Positions 35,890-44,380 of a DNA stretch of 44,380 nucleotides are shown here, piece by piece (positions within the stretch are counted from its first letter, which is position 1; each line of letters starts with the position of its first letter). The DNA lies in NCBI RefSeq assembly GCF_002294995.1, contig NZ_NSGF01000032.1:1-44380 (forward strand), in the 5' to 3' direction. The DNA is from Mesorhizobium sp. WSM3860. Its GTDB lineage: Bacteria; Pseudomonadota; Alphaproteobacteria; Rhizobiales; Rhizobiaceae. The position numbers and the translations under genes were made by a program. The notes under the pieces are model-generated. The model was not told where the DNA came from. It did not search any database and saw nothing but the letters and a program-made list of their open reading frames with translations.

Positions 35890-36672
35890 CTAAGAGAAGA
35901 TCTTCGCCAGCTCGTCGACGCTGGTGCCTTCCTTGACTTGGCGCAGTTCGATATAGCTGACCGCGGTGGCGACGGAGAGCACCATCGACACTACAGCCTG
36001 CACCACGGCGGCTCCCAGTTCAGCGAGAATCCCGCCGAAAAGGAGCAGAACCACCAGGATCCCCCACTGGATGACCATCGCGATGATGATCAGGATCAGG
36101 AAGAGACCGAATAGCGACCAGCGATTGCCCTTGGTCAGCGCGCGGCTTCGCGACATCGAGCCGAACACGCCCAATCGCTCCTGAATGAGGACTGGAACCG
36201 ACATCGACCAGCCGAGCCACAGGATGATGCCGGGAACGATCAGCGCGATCATAGCAAGCGCTGAGCCGACGCCGACGAGCAGGCCGATCGCGAGCGTCGG
36301 CAGCAGGAAGCGGATGGCAATCTGCACGCTGTCGCCGAAGGATGGCCGCCTTCCGTTCAGATCCTCGATTGTTGCCCGCACCAGTGAGGACTGGAGCAGC
36401 AGCGTAAAGACGAAGGAAATCAATCCCGCGAGGATGCTGAGATAGGAGTTGCGCAGCACCGCGTTTGGATCCGCCATGGCACTCGGATCGCCATTCATCA
36501 CCGCTTCCATCTGCGGCTGGGTCCATAACCTGATGAGCAGCGTCGGCAGGCCGGCGAACAAAAGCCCAAGCCCGACGCAGAGTCCTATGTTGCGCGTGAT
36601 GATGGCAAAGGTGCTGTTGAACACCCTGCCGATTTCGAGTCTGCCTGGTCGTCCCAATGTCGCAGTGGTCAT
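35890..36672 (-). CDS. Multi-pass membrane protein, paralogue A
   Basis: This 260-residue inner-membrane protein has about six hydrophobic segments. Conserved features shared with the neighbour at 37110 are RVFNSTFAIITRNIGLCVGL near the N-terminus, VRATIEDLNGRRPSFGDS in the middle, PVLIQERLGVFGSMSRSRAL with TKG before the last spans, and the C-tail VSYIELRQVKEGTSVDELAK. The arrangement resembles YciC-like or glycerophosphodiester phosphodiesterase membrane-domain proteins without a catalytic domain. The function is unknown. Start at 36672 (MTTATLGRPGRLEIG). Confidence 0.8.
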   Translation of the reverse strand: MTTATLGRPGRLEIGRVFNSTFAIITRNIGLCVGLGLLFAGLPTLLIRLWTQPQMEAVMNGDPSAMADPNAVLRNSYLSILAGLISFVFTLLLQSSLVRATIEDLNGRRPSFGDSVQIAIRFLLPTLAIGLLVGVGSALAMIALIVPGIILWLGWSMSVPVLIQERLGVFGSMSRSRALTKGNRWSLFGLFLILIIIAMVIQWGILVVLLLFGGILAELGAAVVQAVVSMVLSVATAVSYIELRQVKEGTSVDELAKIFS

Positions 36673-36912
36673 GATAGCTTTCCCCCGAGCCGCCGCCAAT
36701 TCGGCAACTTCAAAGTAAATTTGCCAAGAACGGCGGGCTTCGTCCAGTGGACTTGCAATCGGCGATGTATTTCTGGTGTCAGCTGCGCCGGCAGCAGCTC
36801 GTCGTGGCGACGGCTGGCAGACGTTGTCAATGCATCATTGCGCCGGAGCACCCGCGGGGTATCGAACCCAGCATACGGTCAGAGCTTGGTCGTCATGATC
36901 AGGACGTTTCGA

Positions 36913-37020
36913 TCAGGCAAAGACTTTGGCAAGATCTTCAACGCCGCCGTCATCCCGTAACCGCAAAAGTTCAATGTAGCTGACCGCCATGACAATCGCC
37001 GTCAGGACGGGCTCTGCCAT
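36913..37020 (-). pseudogene. C-terminal remnant of a third paralogue
   Basis: Minus-strand reading from 37020 gives MAEPVLTAIVMAVSYIELLR, LRDDGGVEDLAKVFA and a stop at 36913-36915. It aligns with the tails of the two flanking membrane proteins (...VLSVATAVSYIELRQVKEG, TSVDELAKIFS) but is clearly diverged. Upstream of 37020 the frame loses hydrophobicity, so only the last 35 codons survive. It is a relic of a tandem gene array. Confidence 0.65.
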
Positions 37021-37109
37021 GGCGCCATGATCGTAGTCTTGCGATGGGTGAAGAAATCTGACGGCATGCGCAGCGCTCGGCCTCTCACGCCAAACCCAGC
37101 CTCCGCCTC

Positions 37110-37886
37110 CTATGAGAATATCTCCGCCAGTTCATCGACGCTGGTGCCTTCCTTGACCTGGCGCAGTTCGACATAGCTGACGGCTGCCGCGACAGAACCC
37201 ACCATCGAGCCCATGCTCTGGACCATGGCGGCCACTACGGCGGCGGCGATGCCATGGAAGAGATAGACAGCCACGCCGCTGATGGATTGGATCACCAGCC
37301 CGATGATGACCAGGATCACGAAAAGGCCCAACAGAGCCCAGCGGCTGCCTTTGGTCAGGGCGCGGCTGCGCGACATCGAGCCGAAGACGCCCAAGCGCTC
37401 CTGAATGAGCACCGGTATTGCCACCGACCAGCCGAGGCCTAGGATGATTCCGGGCACAAGCAAGGCAATCGAGGCCGCGCCCACGCCGAGCGCGACAAGC
37501 AGACCTATGGCCACCGTGGGCAACAGGAAGCGGATCGCTGTTGCAATGGAATCGCCGAAAGTCGGCTTCTTGCCGTTCAGATCCTCGATCGCCACCCGGA
37601 CAACGCTCGACTGCAACAGAAACGCAAATGCGAGATAGAGTATTGCAATGACTGCGGCTCCAACGATGAGGCCGATCTTGTAGTTTGTGGTCGCCGCGGC
37701 GAAGTTCGCGGGATTTCCAGGATGGGAATTCAGGCGCAAAAGCTGCGTGACGAGCTGCGGAAGGCCTGAAAACAGCAGCGCGAGCCCGACGCAAAGTCCG
37801 ATGTTGCGACCGATGACGGAAAACGTGTTGTTGAATACCCGGCCGATCTGAAAACTCTCCGGCCGTGCCAATTCGGCTGAAGTCAT
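37110..37886 (-). CDS. Multi-pass membrane protein, paralogue B
   Basis: This 258-residue protein is homologous along its whole length to the protein at 35890. It shares RVFNNTFSVIGRNIGLCVGL, VRVAIEDLNGKKPTFGDS, PVLIQERLGVFGSMSRSRAL and the tail VSYVELRQVKEGTSVDELAE. The loop between TM1 and TM2 differs most (NSHPGNPANFAAATTNYK). Start at 37886 (MTSAELARPESFQIG); the frame is open upstream but lacks similarity there. It is divergent from the MoxR operon, with which it shares a 142-bp intergenic region. Confidence 0.8.
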   Translation of the reverse strand: MTSAELARPESFQIGRVFNNTFSVIGRNIGLCVGLALLFSGLPQLVTQLLRLNSHPGNPANFAAATTNYKIGLIVGAAVIAILYLAFAFLLQSSVVRVAIEDLNGKKPTFGDSIATAIRFLLPTVAIGLLVALGVGAASIALLVPGIILGLGWSVAIPVLIQERLGVFGSMSRSRALTKGSRWALLGLFVILVIIGLVIQSISGVAVYLFHGIAAAVVAAMVQSMGSMVGSVAAAVSYVELRQVKEGTSVDELAEIFS

Positions 37887-38028
37887 GCCGCCCTCCCCTG
37901 CTTGGCCGATGCAAGGCCAGCCCGTCCCCCGAAGCAAATCTGCCAGTATTGACGAGACGCGTCCAATCACTTGCAATTGTCCTGCGGTATTGCCAGTGTC
38001 GAACGGTGGGTAGCAGGGGAGCGAGTTG

Positions 38029-38661
38029 GTGACAGCGGCACAGCCGGCCACAGCGGACGCCGAATGGCTGGCCAAGATGCACAAGCAGCTGCTGGCGGAC
38101 GATTCAATCCAGTTTGACCTGCCGGGGCTGGTACGGCCGGAACCGCCGGAATGGCTGAAGCCCTTTCTGGAAGCCCTGGCGAAGCTCGGCCCCTACATGA
38201 TCTATCTGTTCTGGGGCGCGGTGATCATCGGCGTCGCGATCATCGTATTCCTGCTCCTCCTCGAGGCGAAGGGCGTCGCCTGGCGGCTGCCGTGGCGGCG
38301 CGCCCGCAAGGAGGATGAGACAAAGGAAGAATGGCGCCCGGACGCCGGAGCGGCTCAGATCCTGCTCTCCGAAGCCGACGCGCTCGCCGCGCGCGGCGAC
38401 TATGACGAGGCGGTGCATCTTCTCTTGCGCCGCAGCGTCGCCGACATCGCCACCCGCCTGCCCGACTTCCTGCGCCCGTCGCTGACCGCGCGCGACATTG
38501 CCGCCGCGAGTTCCATCCCGTCCCGGCCACGCACAGCCTTCAGCGAGATCGCGCGCATCGTCGAGGCCGCGCTGTTTGCCCGCCGGCCGGTCGGCGCCGA
38601 GGGCTGGCAGCAGGCGCGCATCGCCTATGAGCGCTTTGCCTTCCGGGATGCCTGGGCATGA
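38029..38661 (+). CDS. DUF4129 domain membrane protein
   Basis: This 210-residue protein has one transmembrane helix at about residues 57-79 (YMIYLFWGAVIIGVAIIVFL) and a cytoplasmic DUF4129 domain (LLSEADALAARGDYDEAVHL, SLTARDIAAASS, FARRPVGAEGWQQAR). DUF4129 proteins recur in MoxR-DUF58 operons. The GTG at 38029 follows AGGGGAGCGAG; a TTG one codon earlier is an alternative. It is the first gene of a six-gene run, and its stop overlaps the next start by 4 bp (ATGA). Confidence 0.85.
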   Translation: MTAAQPATADAEWLAKMHKQLLADDSIQFDLPGLVRPEPPEWLKPFLEALAKLGPYMIYLFWGAVIIGVAIIVFLLLLEAKGVAWRLPWRRARKEDETKEEWRPDAGAAQILLSEADALAARGDYDEAVHLLLRRSVADIATRLPDFLRPSLTARDIAAASSIPSRPRTAFSEIARIVEAALFARRPVGAEGWQQARIAYERFAFRDAWA

Positions 38662-39858
38662 GCGCGGAGGCGACAGAGGCAGCACAAGAACCGTTCGGCC
38701 GCAGGACGCTGTTCTGGGGCATCTTCGCCAGCCTGTTGGCGGCTGCCGGATTCTTCCTGCTCTCGACCTACGCTCCCGACTTCCGCCAGCCCCAAGGCGG
38801 CGCCACTCCGTTTTCCAAGGGCGGTACCGGCTATGCGGGGCTCGTGGAATGGCTGAAGCTCACCAACGGGCAGGCGCCGCCCATGGCGCGCGGCGAGAAG
38901 GATCTGCAATCTCCCCTGGCATCCACCTTCCTGCTGATCGTCACCATCGCTCCCAACAGCGACCCGGCGGCGCTTCAGCGCATCATCAAGCTCCGCTCGG
39001 GCAGGCACACGCTGTTCGTGCTGCCCAAATGGGTCACCTTTCCGCAACCGGGCCAGGAGGGTTGGGAGACGAAAATCGAGCGGCTGCCCGATACGGTGGT
39101 CAACGACTGGCTCGGCCGCATCGCCAAGGCCAAGCTCGGCGAAGGCAAGCCAACGGTCGATCGGATCGATGTAGCAGGGCGCAAGATCGCCTTGCCCGAG
39201 GAGTTGCAATGGGTGGCCGACAATCATCCGCTGATTGCCGCGGGCGACGGCAAGGCTGTTCTCACCGAGCTCGACAGCGAACCGTTCTACATCTTGACCG
39301 ATCCCGATCTCATCAACAACGCGGCGCTGAAGGATCCGCAGAAGGCGGCAGCGGCGCTCGACATGATCGCCATGCTGGAGCCCGCCAAGGGCGCGGTCAT
39401 GTTCGACCTGACGCTGCACGGCATCGGCCAGAACTACGATCTCGGCAAGCTCCTGGTCGAGCCGCCCTTCCTGGCGCTGACGCTGTCGGTGCTGATCGCG
39501 GCCGCCCTTGCCTTCCTGCATGGGCTCGGCCGCTTCGGGCCGCCCCGCACCGAGGATCGCGCCATCGCCTTCGGCAAGCGGGCGCTGGTCGACACCACGG
39601 CAATGCTCCTGAAGCGTGCAGGACGGCTGCAAGAACTCGGCGACCGCTATGGCGCGCTGATGCGCCAGCGCGCCGCCGCGCTGCTTGGCGCGCCGCACGG
39701 GCTGCAGGGCGAAGCGCTCGACCGCTGGCTGGATTCCCGCGACAAAAACGAAGCGAACGGCTTCACCGCGCGGTTCAAGGCTGCGAACGATTCCAACACA
39801 TTGGCCGCAATGCATGAAGCAGCAGAAGAGCTGCATGACTGGACGGCAAGGAGGCTCG

Positions 39859-39872
<14 letters not shown>
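38658..39872 (+). CDS. DUF4350 domain membrane protein
   Basis: This 404-residue protein has an N-terminal transmembrane helix (about 14-36, TLFWGIFASLLAAAGFFLL) and an extracytoplasmic domain of the DUF4350/ThuA-like type (KGGTGYAGLVEWLKLTNGQA, STFLLIVTIAPNSDP). A second helix lies near 270-290 (FLALTLSVLIAAALAFLHGL), followed by a cytoplasmic helical tail. Topology and place in the operon match the DUF4350 component of MoxR systems. It shares ATGA with the previous gene and overlaps the MoxR start by 14 bp. Confidence 0.85.
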
Positions 39873-40811
<939 letters not shown>

Positions 40812-40815
<4 letters not shown>

Positions 40816-42116
40816 TCTATCCGAGCGGCAGAGCGGTATGGGCAGCGGCGGCGGGAGCGATTCCCGCCTTCCTGATCGCGCTCGCGCTGCCGCATGTCTG
40901 GTATCTCGGGCTGCTCTGGATTTGCGCATTGCTTGCCTTCCTGGCGGTCGACGCGGCGGCCGGGCGCGGTCGCGCATCGCTCAGCGCCACGCTCACCGCG
41001 CCGCCGCACGTCGGCGTCGGCGGACGTTTCACGCTGCACATCGCGGCCGGTCTCGGGGCGTGGACGCGCCGGCTACAGGCGCGCGTCGGGCATGACCAGC
41101 GGCTGGCGCCGGTCAACGGCACGGGCGGCACACTGCCGGCTAATGGCAGCACGCTCGATCTCGAATTCGACGCCGTTCGGCGCGGCATCGCCAGCTTCGA
41201 TCGGCTATGGCTGCGCTGGCAAGGTCCGTTCGGGCTGATCTGGAACCAGGCCGTGCTGCCAGTGGACCGCAAGATTGCGGTGCTGCCCGATGTCAGCCGG
41301 GCGCGCGACGAGGCGATCACGCTGCTGCAGCGCTCCGCTCTTGCCGACGGCCACGCGCAGAAGCGCGCCGGCCAAGGCCGCGAGTTCGAGGCGCTGAAGG
41401 ACTACCAGCCCGGAATGGGGCGGCGCATGATCGACTGGAAGCGCAGCGCCCGCCACGGCAAATTGCTTGCCCGCGAATTCCGTATCGAAGAGAACAACAA
41501 CATAGTTTTAGCTATCGATAGTGGCCGGCTGATGTGCGAGCCGGTCAAGGGCGTGCCGAAAGTCGACCGTGCCGTGACGGCCGCGCTGTTGTCCGCCTTC
41601 ATTGCGCTCAAGGGCGGCGATCTCGTCAGTCTGTTCTCCTTCGACGCCAGGCCGCGCATTTCCAGCGGCGCCGTGCGCGGCTCGCCGAGCTTCACCATGA
41701 TCCAGAAGCGCGCCGCCGAGATCGACTATTCGACCGAGGAGACCAATTTCACCCTGGCGCTGACGACGCTCGCGGCGAAGCTCGACCGGCGCTCGCTGGT
41801 CATCGTCTTCACCGATTTCGTCGACCCGATCAGCGCCGAGTTGATGCTGCGCACCGTCGGACGGCTGACCGAGCGGCATCTGGTGCTGTTCATGCTGATG
41901 AAGGATGTCGAGCTGGAGACCTTGGCCGATATGACGCCTATCGCCCCGGAGGATGTGGCCCGCGCGGTCACCGCCGGCGACCTGCTCAGGCAGCGGCAAG
42001 TGGTGATCGGCAGGCTCAGGCTGCTCGGCGCGCATGTCATCGAGGCCGACCATCAGCGGCTCGGCCCGGCGCTGGTCGAGCGCTATATCCAGCTCAAGGA
42101 GGAAAACCTCTTATGA
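40812..42116 (+). CDS. DUF58 domain (VWA-like) protein
   Basis: This 434-residue protein has two N-terminal transmembrane helices (about 8-50, VWAAAAGAIPAFLIALALPH and GLLWICALLAFLAVDAA). A long domain contains the DUF58 signature LKDYQPGMGRRMIDWKRSAR and a VWA-like fold with IDSGRL at the metal-site position (D-x-S variant: Asp-Ser-Gly). It is the usual partner of MoxR. The start is TTG at 40812, overlapping the moxR stop. The stop overlaps the next gene by ATGA, so translation of the run is coupled. Confidence 0.9.
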
Positions 42117-43129
42117 CGCTGCCCGCCGGCACCCATGCCGTCCGCCAGTCGCTGGCAAGCTTCCGCCAGGAGCGCGAAGCCGACTGGAAGGCGTTCGAGG
42201 CGCTGCTTGCTCGCGTCGAGAAACGGGCGCCGCGCGCGCTGTCGGAGGACGAGCTGCTGTCGCTGCCCCTGCTCTACCGCTCGGCACTGTCCTCGCTTTC
42301 GGTGGCGCGCGCCACTTCGCTCGACAGCGCGCTGATCGCTTACCTCGAAGCGCTCTGCCTGCGCGGCTATTTTTACCTCTATGGCGCGCGGCGATCCTTG
42401 AGAATGCGCATCGGCGACTTCTTCCTGCACGACTGGCCGGCGGCGATCCGCGACCTGTGGCGCGAAGTATGGACGTCTGTCGCCCTCACGGTGATCGGAG
42501 CCATCGCCGGCTATTGGCTGGTCGCCTCCGACAAGCGCTGGTACGACGCCATCATCGCACCGAGCCTCGCCGGTGGACGCAACCCGGATTCGTCGGCCGA
42601 GATGCTGCGCAGCGTGCTTTATGGCGGCGGCGACCACTTTCTCTCGGGCTTCGCTGCTTATCTTTTCACGCACAACACGCAGGTGGCGATCCTGGCGTTC
42701 GCACTCGGCTTCGCCTTCGCGGTGCCCAGCGTGCTGATCATCCTCATGAACGGCTGCATGCTTGGCGCCATCTTCCAGATCTATGCCGCCAAGCGGCTGG
42801 GTTTCGAGCTCGGCGGCTGGCTGTCGATCCACGGCACGACGGAGCTGTTCGCGATCGCCATCGCCGGCGCGGCCGGCATGCGCATCGGCACCAGCATCGC
42901 CTTTCCAGGCGAACTGACGCGCATGGCCGCGGCCGCACGAGCGGGCCGCGTGGCGGCGACCGCGATGGTCGGCGTTGCCGTGATGCTGTTGTTTGCCGGC
43001 CTGCTCGAAGGCATCGGCCGGCAGACGATCACCGGCGACATCGCCCGCTATTCGATCGGCGGCGGCATACTGGCGCTCTGGATTTCTTATTTTTACCTGT
43101 TCCGGATGATGCGGCATGGCAACGGCTAG
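42113..43129 (+). CDS. SpoIIM/DUF95-type membrane protein
   Basis: This 338-residue protein has about five or six transmembrane helices. A soluble N-terminal helical part of about 110 residues is followed by DFFLHDWPAAIRDLWREVW and then membrane segments. The HGTTELFAIAIAGAAGMRIG and FALGFAFAVPSVLIILMNG stretches are characteristic of the stage II sporulation protein M family, here in a non-sporulating organism. GGAGGAAAACCTCTT precedes the ATG. The frame overlaps DUF58 by 4 bp and the RDD gene by 14 bp. Its role is unknown but probably structural in the membrane complex. Confidence 0.9.
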   Translation: MTLPAGTHAVRQSLASFRQEREADWKAFEALLARVEKRAPRALSEDELLSLPLLYRSALSSLSVARATSLDSALIAYLEALCLRGYFYLYGARRSLRMRIGDFFLHDWPAAIRDLWREVWTSVALTVIGAIAGYWLVASDKRWYDAIIAPSLAGGRNPDSSAEMLRSVLYGGGDHFLSGFAAYLFTHNTQVAILAFALGFAFAVPSVLIILMNGCMLGAIFQIYAAKRLGFELGGWLSIHGTTELFAIAIAGAAGMRIGTSIAFPGELTRMAAAARAGRVAATAMVGVAVMLLFAGLLEGIGRQTITGDIARYSIGGGILALWISYFYLFRMMRHGNG

Positions 43130-43979
43130 GAATCCCGCCGCGCTGGTGCGCCCGCTGGTCACGCCGGAGGGCGTGGACCTGCGAGTCAAGCTGGCGGATG
43201 CCGGGACGCGAGCTTCGGGATTCCTGCTCGATGTGGTGATCATAGTCGTCGCCGCCGTCGCGGTCAGCCTTGTCGCGATCTTCGGCCTGGGCGGGCTCGG
43301 CGTAAAGGACGCCGAACCGCTCGTCATCGTCTGGATCATCTTCATCTTCCTGCTGCGCAACGTCTATTTCATCGCCTTCGAGGCGGGCCGGCGGGCGGCG
43401 ACGCCCGGCAAGCGGATGGTCGGCGTCCGCGTCGCTTCGCGCAGCGGCGCCGGCCTCACCCTTGACCAGGTCATCGCGCGCAATCTGATGCGCGAGATCG
43501 AGGTGTTCCTGCCGCTGTCGATCCTCGCCGCACGCGGCAGCGCCGGTGTCGCCGACACGCTGTCGACCATCTTCGGCCTGGTATGGGCGCTGCTGTTCTC
43601 GCTGTTCCCGCTCTTCAACCGCGACCGGCTTAGGATCGGCGACCTGCTCGCCGGAACCTGGGTGGTCGAGGCGCCGAAGGTGGCGCTGCTCGAGGATCTG
43701 TCGCTGCGCAAGGATCCCATTACAGCCCGCTTCCAGTTCAGCGCGGCGCAGCTCGACGCCTATGGCATTGCCGAGCTGCACAAGCTGGAGGAAGTGCTAC
43801 GCCGCGACGACTATTTCGCGATGAAAGCGGTGGCGGAAACGATTGGCCGCAAGATCGGCGCCAGGGTCGAGCCGGTCGATTCAAAGGCCTTCCTCACCGC
43901 ATATTACGGCGAGCTGCGCGCGCACCTGGAACGCAAGCTGCTGCTGGGCAATCGGAAGGCGGATAAATACGCGCAGTAG
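43116..43979 (+). CDS. RDD-family membrane protein
   Basis: This 287-residue protein has the RDD family hallmarks: a first membrane segment preceded by KLADAGTRASGFLLDVVII (Arg-Ala-Asp variant of the RDD triad), GRRAATPGKRMVGVRVASRS and NLMREIEVFLPLSIL. Three or four transmembrane helices occupy about residues 35-175, and a helical cytoplasmic tail fills the rest. It is the last gene of the MoxR run, overlapping its predecessor by 14 bp. The function is unknown; transport or membrane-complex roles have been suggested for the family. Confidence 0.88.
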   Translation: MATARNPAALVRPLVTPEGVDLRVKLADAGTRASGFLLDVVIIVVAAVAVSLVAIFGLGGLGVKDAEPLVIVWIIFIFLLRNVYFIAFEAGRRAATPGKRMVGVRVASRSGAGLTLDQVIARNLMREIEVFLPLSILAARGSAGVADTLSTIFGLVWALLFSLFPLFNRDRLRIGDLLAGTWVVEAPKVALLEDLSLRKDPITARFQFSAAQLDAYGIAELHKLEEVLRRDDYFAMKAVAETIGRKIGARVEPVDSKAFLTAYYGELRAHLERKLLLGNRKADKYAQ

Positions 43980-43998
43980 ACGCGTCAGCGAGGCCGAC

Positions 43999-44274
43999 AT
44001 GAAGACGTCGTTGTCCGAATTTGAACTTCAGGAAATGGAATCGCGGGCGGCGGCAGCCCGACCCGGTCCATGGAAGTCTTGGGTCGAAGGTCGGGATTTC
44101 GACGGAGGATCCAACTTCATCCAGACCGGCAACGGCGCAGAGCGCGGCGAGGACATTGAAATGTCCCGTGCGACCGTCGAGGATCAAGATTTCATTGCGG
44201 CTGCACGCCAGGACGTCCCTCGCCTGGTCGCGGAAGTACGCCGGCTGCGCGCACTTCTCAATCAGACCGAATAA
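43999..44274 (+). CDS. Small protein of unknown function
   Basis: This 91-residue protein begins MKTSLSEFELQEMESRAAAA, then RPGPWKSWVEGRDFDGGSNF. It ends with a helix (DFIAAARQDVPRLVAEVRRL). The ERA-x-A-x-PGPW and DxDFIAxARxDVPxLxxEVxRLR pattern is typical of small phage/plasmid-type proteins widespread in bacteria. I recognise the style but not a function. It starts 19 bp after the RDD stop and may be transcribed with the operon. Confidence 0.65.
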   Translation: MKTSLSEFELQEMESRAAAARPGPWKSWVEGRDFDGGSNFIQTGNGAERGEDIEMSRATVEDQDFIAAARQDVPRLVAEVRRLRALLNQTE

Positions 44275-44380
44275 GCCTCAGCGCCCTCGCCTAGCTGTGA
44301 GCTTTCAGAAGGTTGTCCATTCGGACCCGACCGAGGAGACTGGAGTTACCACGCTTCAGATTCGCCGGAGGGCCCGAATG

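Noticed and set aside
36721..36983. Plus-strand short frames between the membrane paralogues
   Set aside because: They are opposite the third-paralogue remnant and show no coding character.

Overview
The window looks like the chromosome of a rhizobial alphaproteobacterium, most likely Mesorhizobium or a close relative. This rests on GC-rich coding sequence, the character of the housekeeping proteins (ParC, AspRS, RNase D, GuaB, RlmE, Ppx), and several families of short palindromic intergenic repeats typical of Rhizobiales. No database was searched; all names rest on motifs and family knowledge.

Backbone, about 0.1-18.6 kb: parC (minus), an exported protein of unknown function, aspS (minus), a DeoR-type repressor divergent from a YbjJ-like MFS transporter, a second MFS transporter, and rnd (RNase D). 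Next comes a minus-strand guaB / membrane protein / MAPEG run, then a DHA2-type MFS exporter, a ppx-rlmE pair coupled by a one-base stop/start overlap, and a YbhN-like membrane protein.

Accessory region, about 18.7-27.7 kb: an intact tRNA-Gln(CUG) is followed by a 5.4-kb insertion bounded by a 22-bp direct repeat of the tRNA 3' end (18750-18771 and 24197-24218). Its cargo is a tyrosine-rich autotransporter, a divergent CadC/ToxR-like membrane regulator with TPR repeats, and a small unknown protein. No integrase was found. Beyond it lie sparse small genes (DUF6894, a phosphoesterase, an exported protein), a decayed tRNA-Gln-like relic at 26835-26897 and three strong palindromes. This suggests at least two layers of integration at the same tRNA.

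Catabolic/redox block, about 27.8-35.9 kb: aldehyde dehydrogenase, free methionine-(R)-sulfoxide reductase, a GlxA/AraC-type regulator, an M24-fold enzyme with the exact metal-ligand spacing recalled for the DMSP lyase DddP but lacking its proposed catalytic Asp, a cysteine hydrolase of the isochorismatase family, and an orphan Tat-exported family 5 substrate-binding protein. A collapsed TPR-protein pseudogene follows.

Envelope block, about 35.9-44.3 kb: two tandem paralogous membrane proteins with a C-terminal remnant of a third copy between them, then a tightly overlapping six-gene operon (DUF4129, DUF4350, MoxR AAA+ ATPase, DUF58, SpoIIM-like, RDD) that probably forms a MoxR-driven envelope system. 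A small unknown gene follows.
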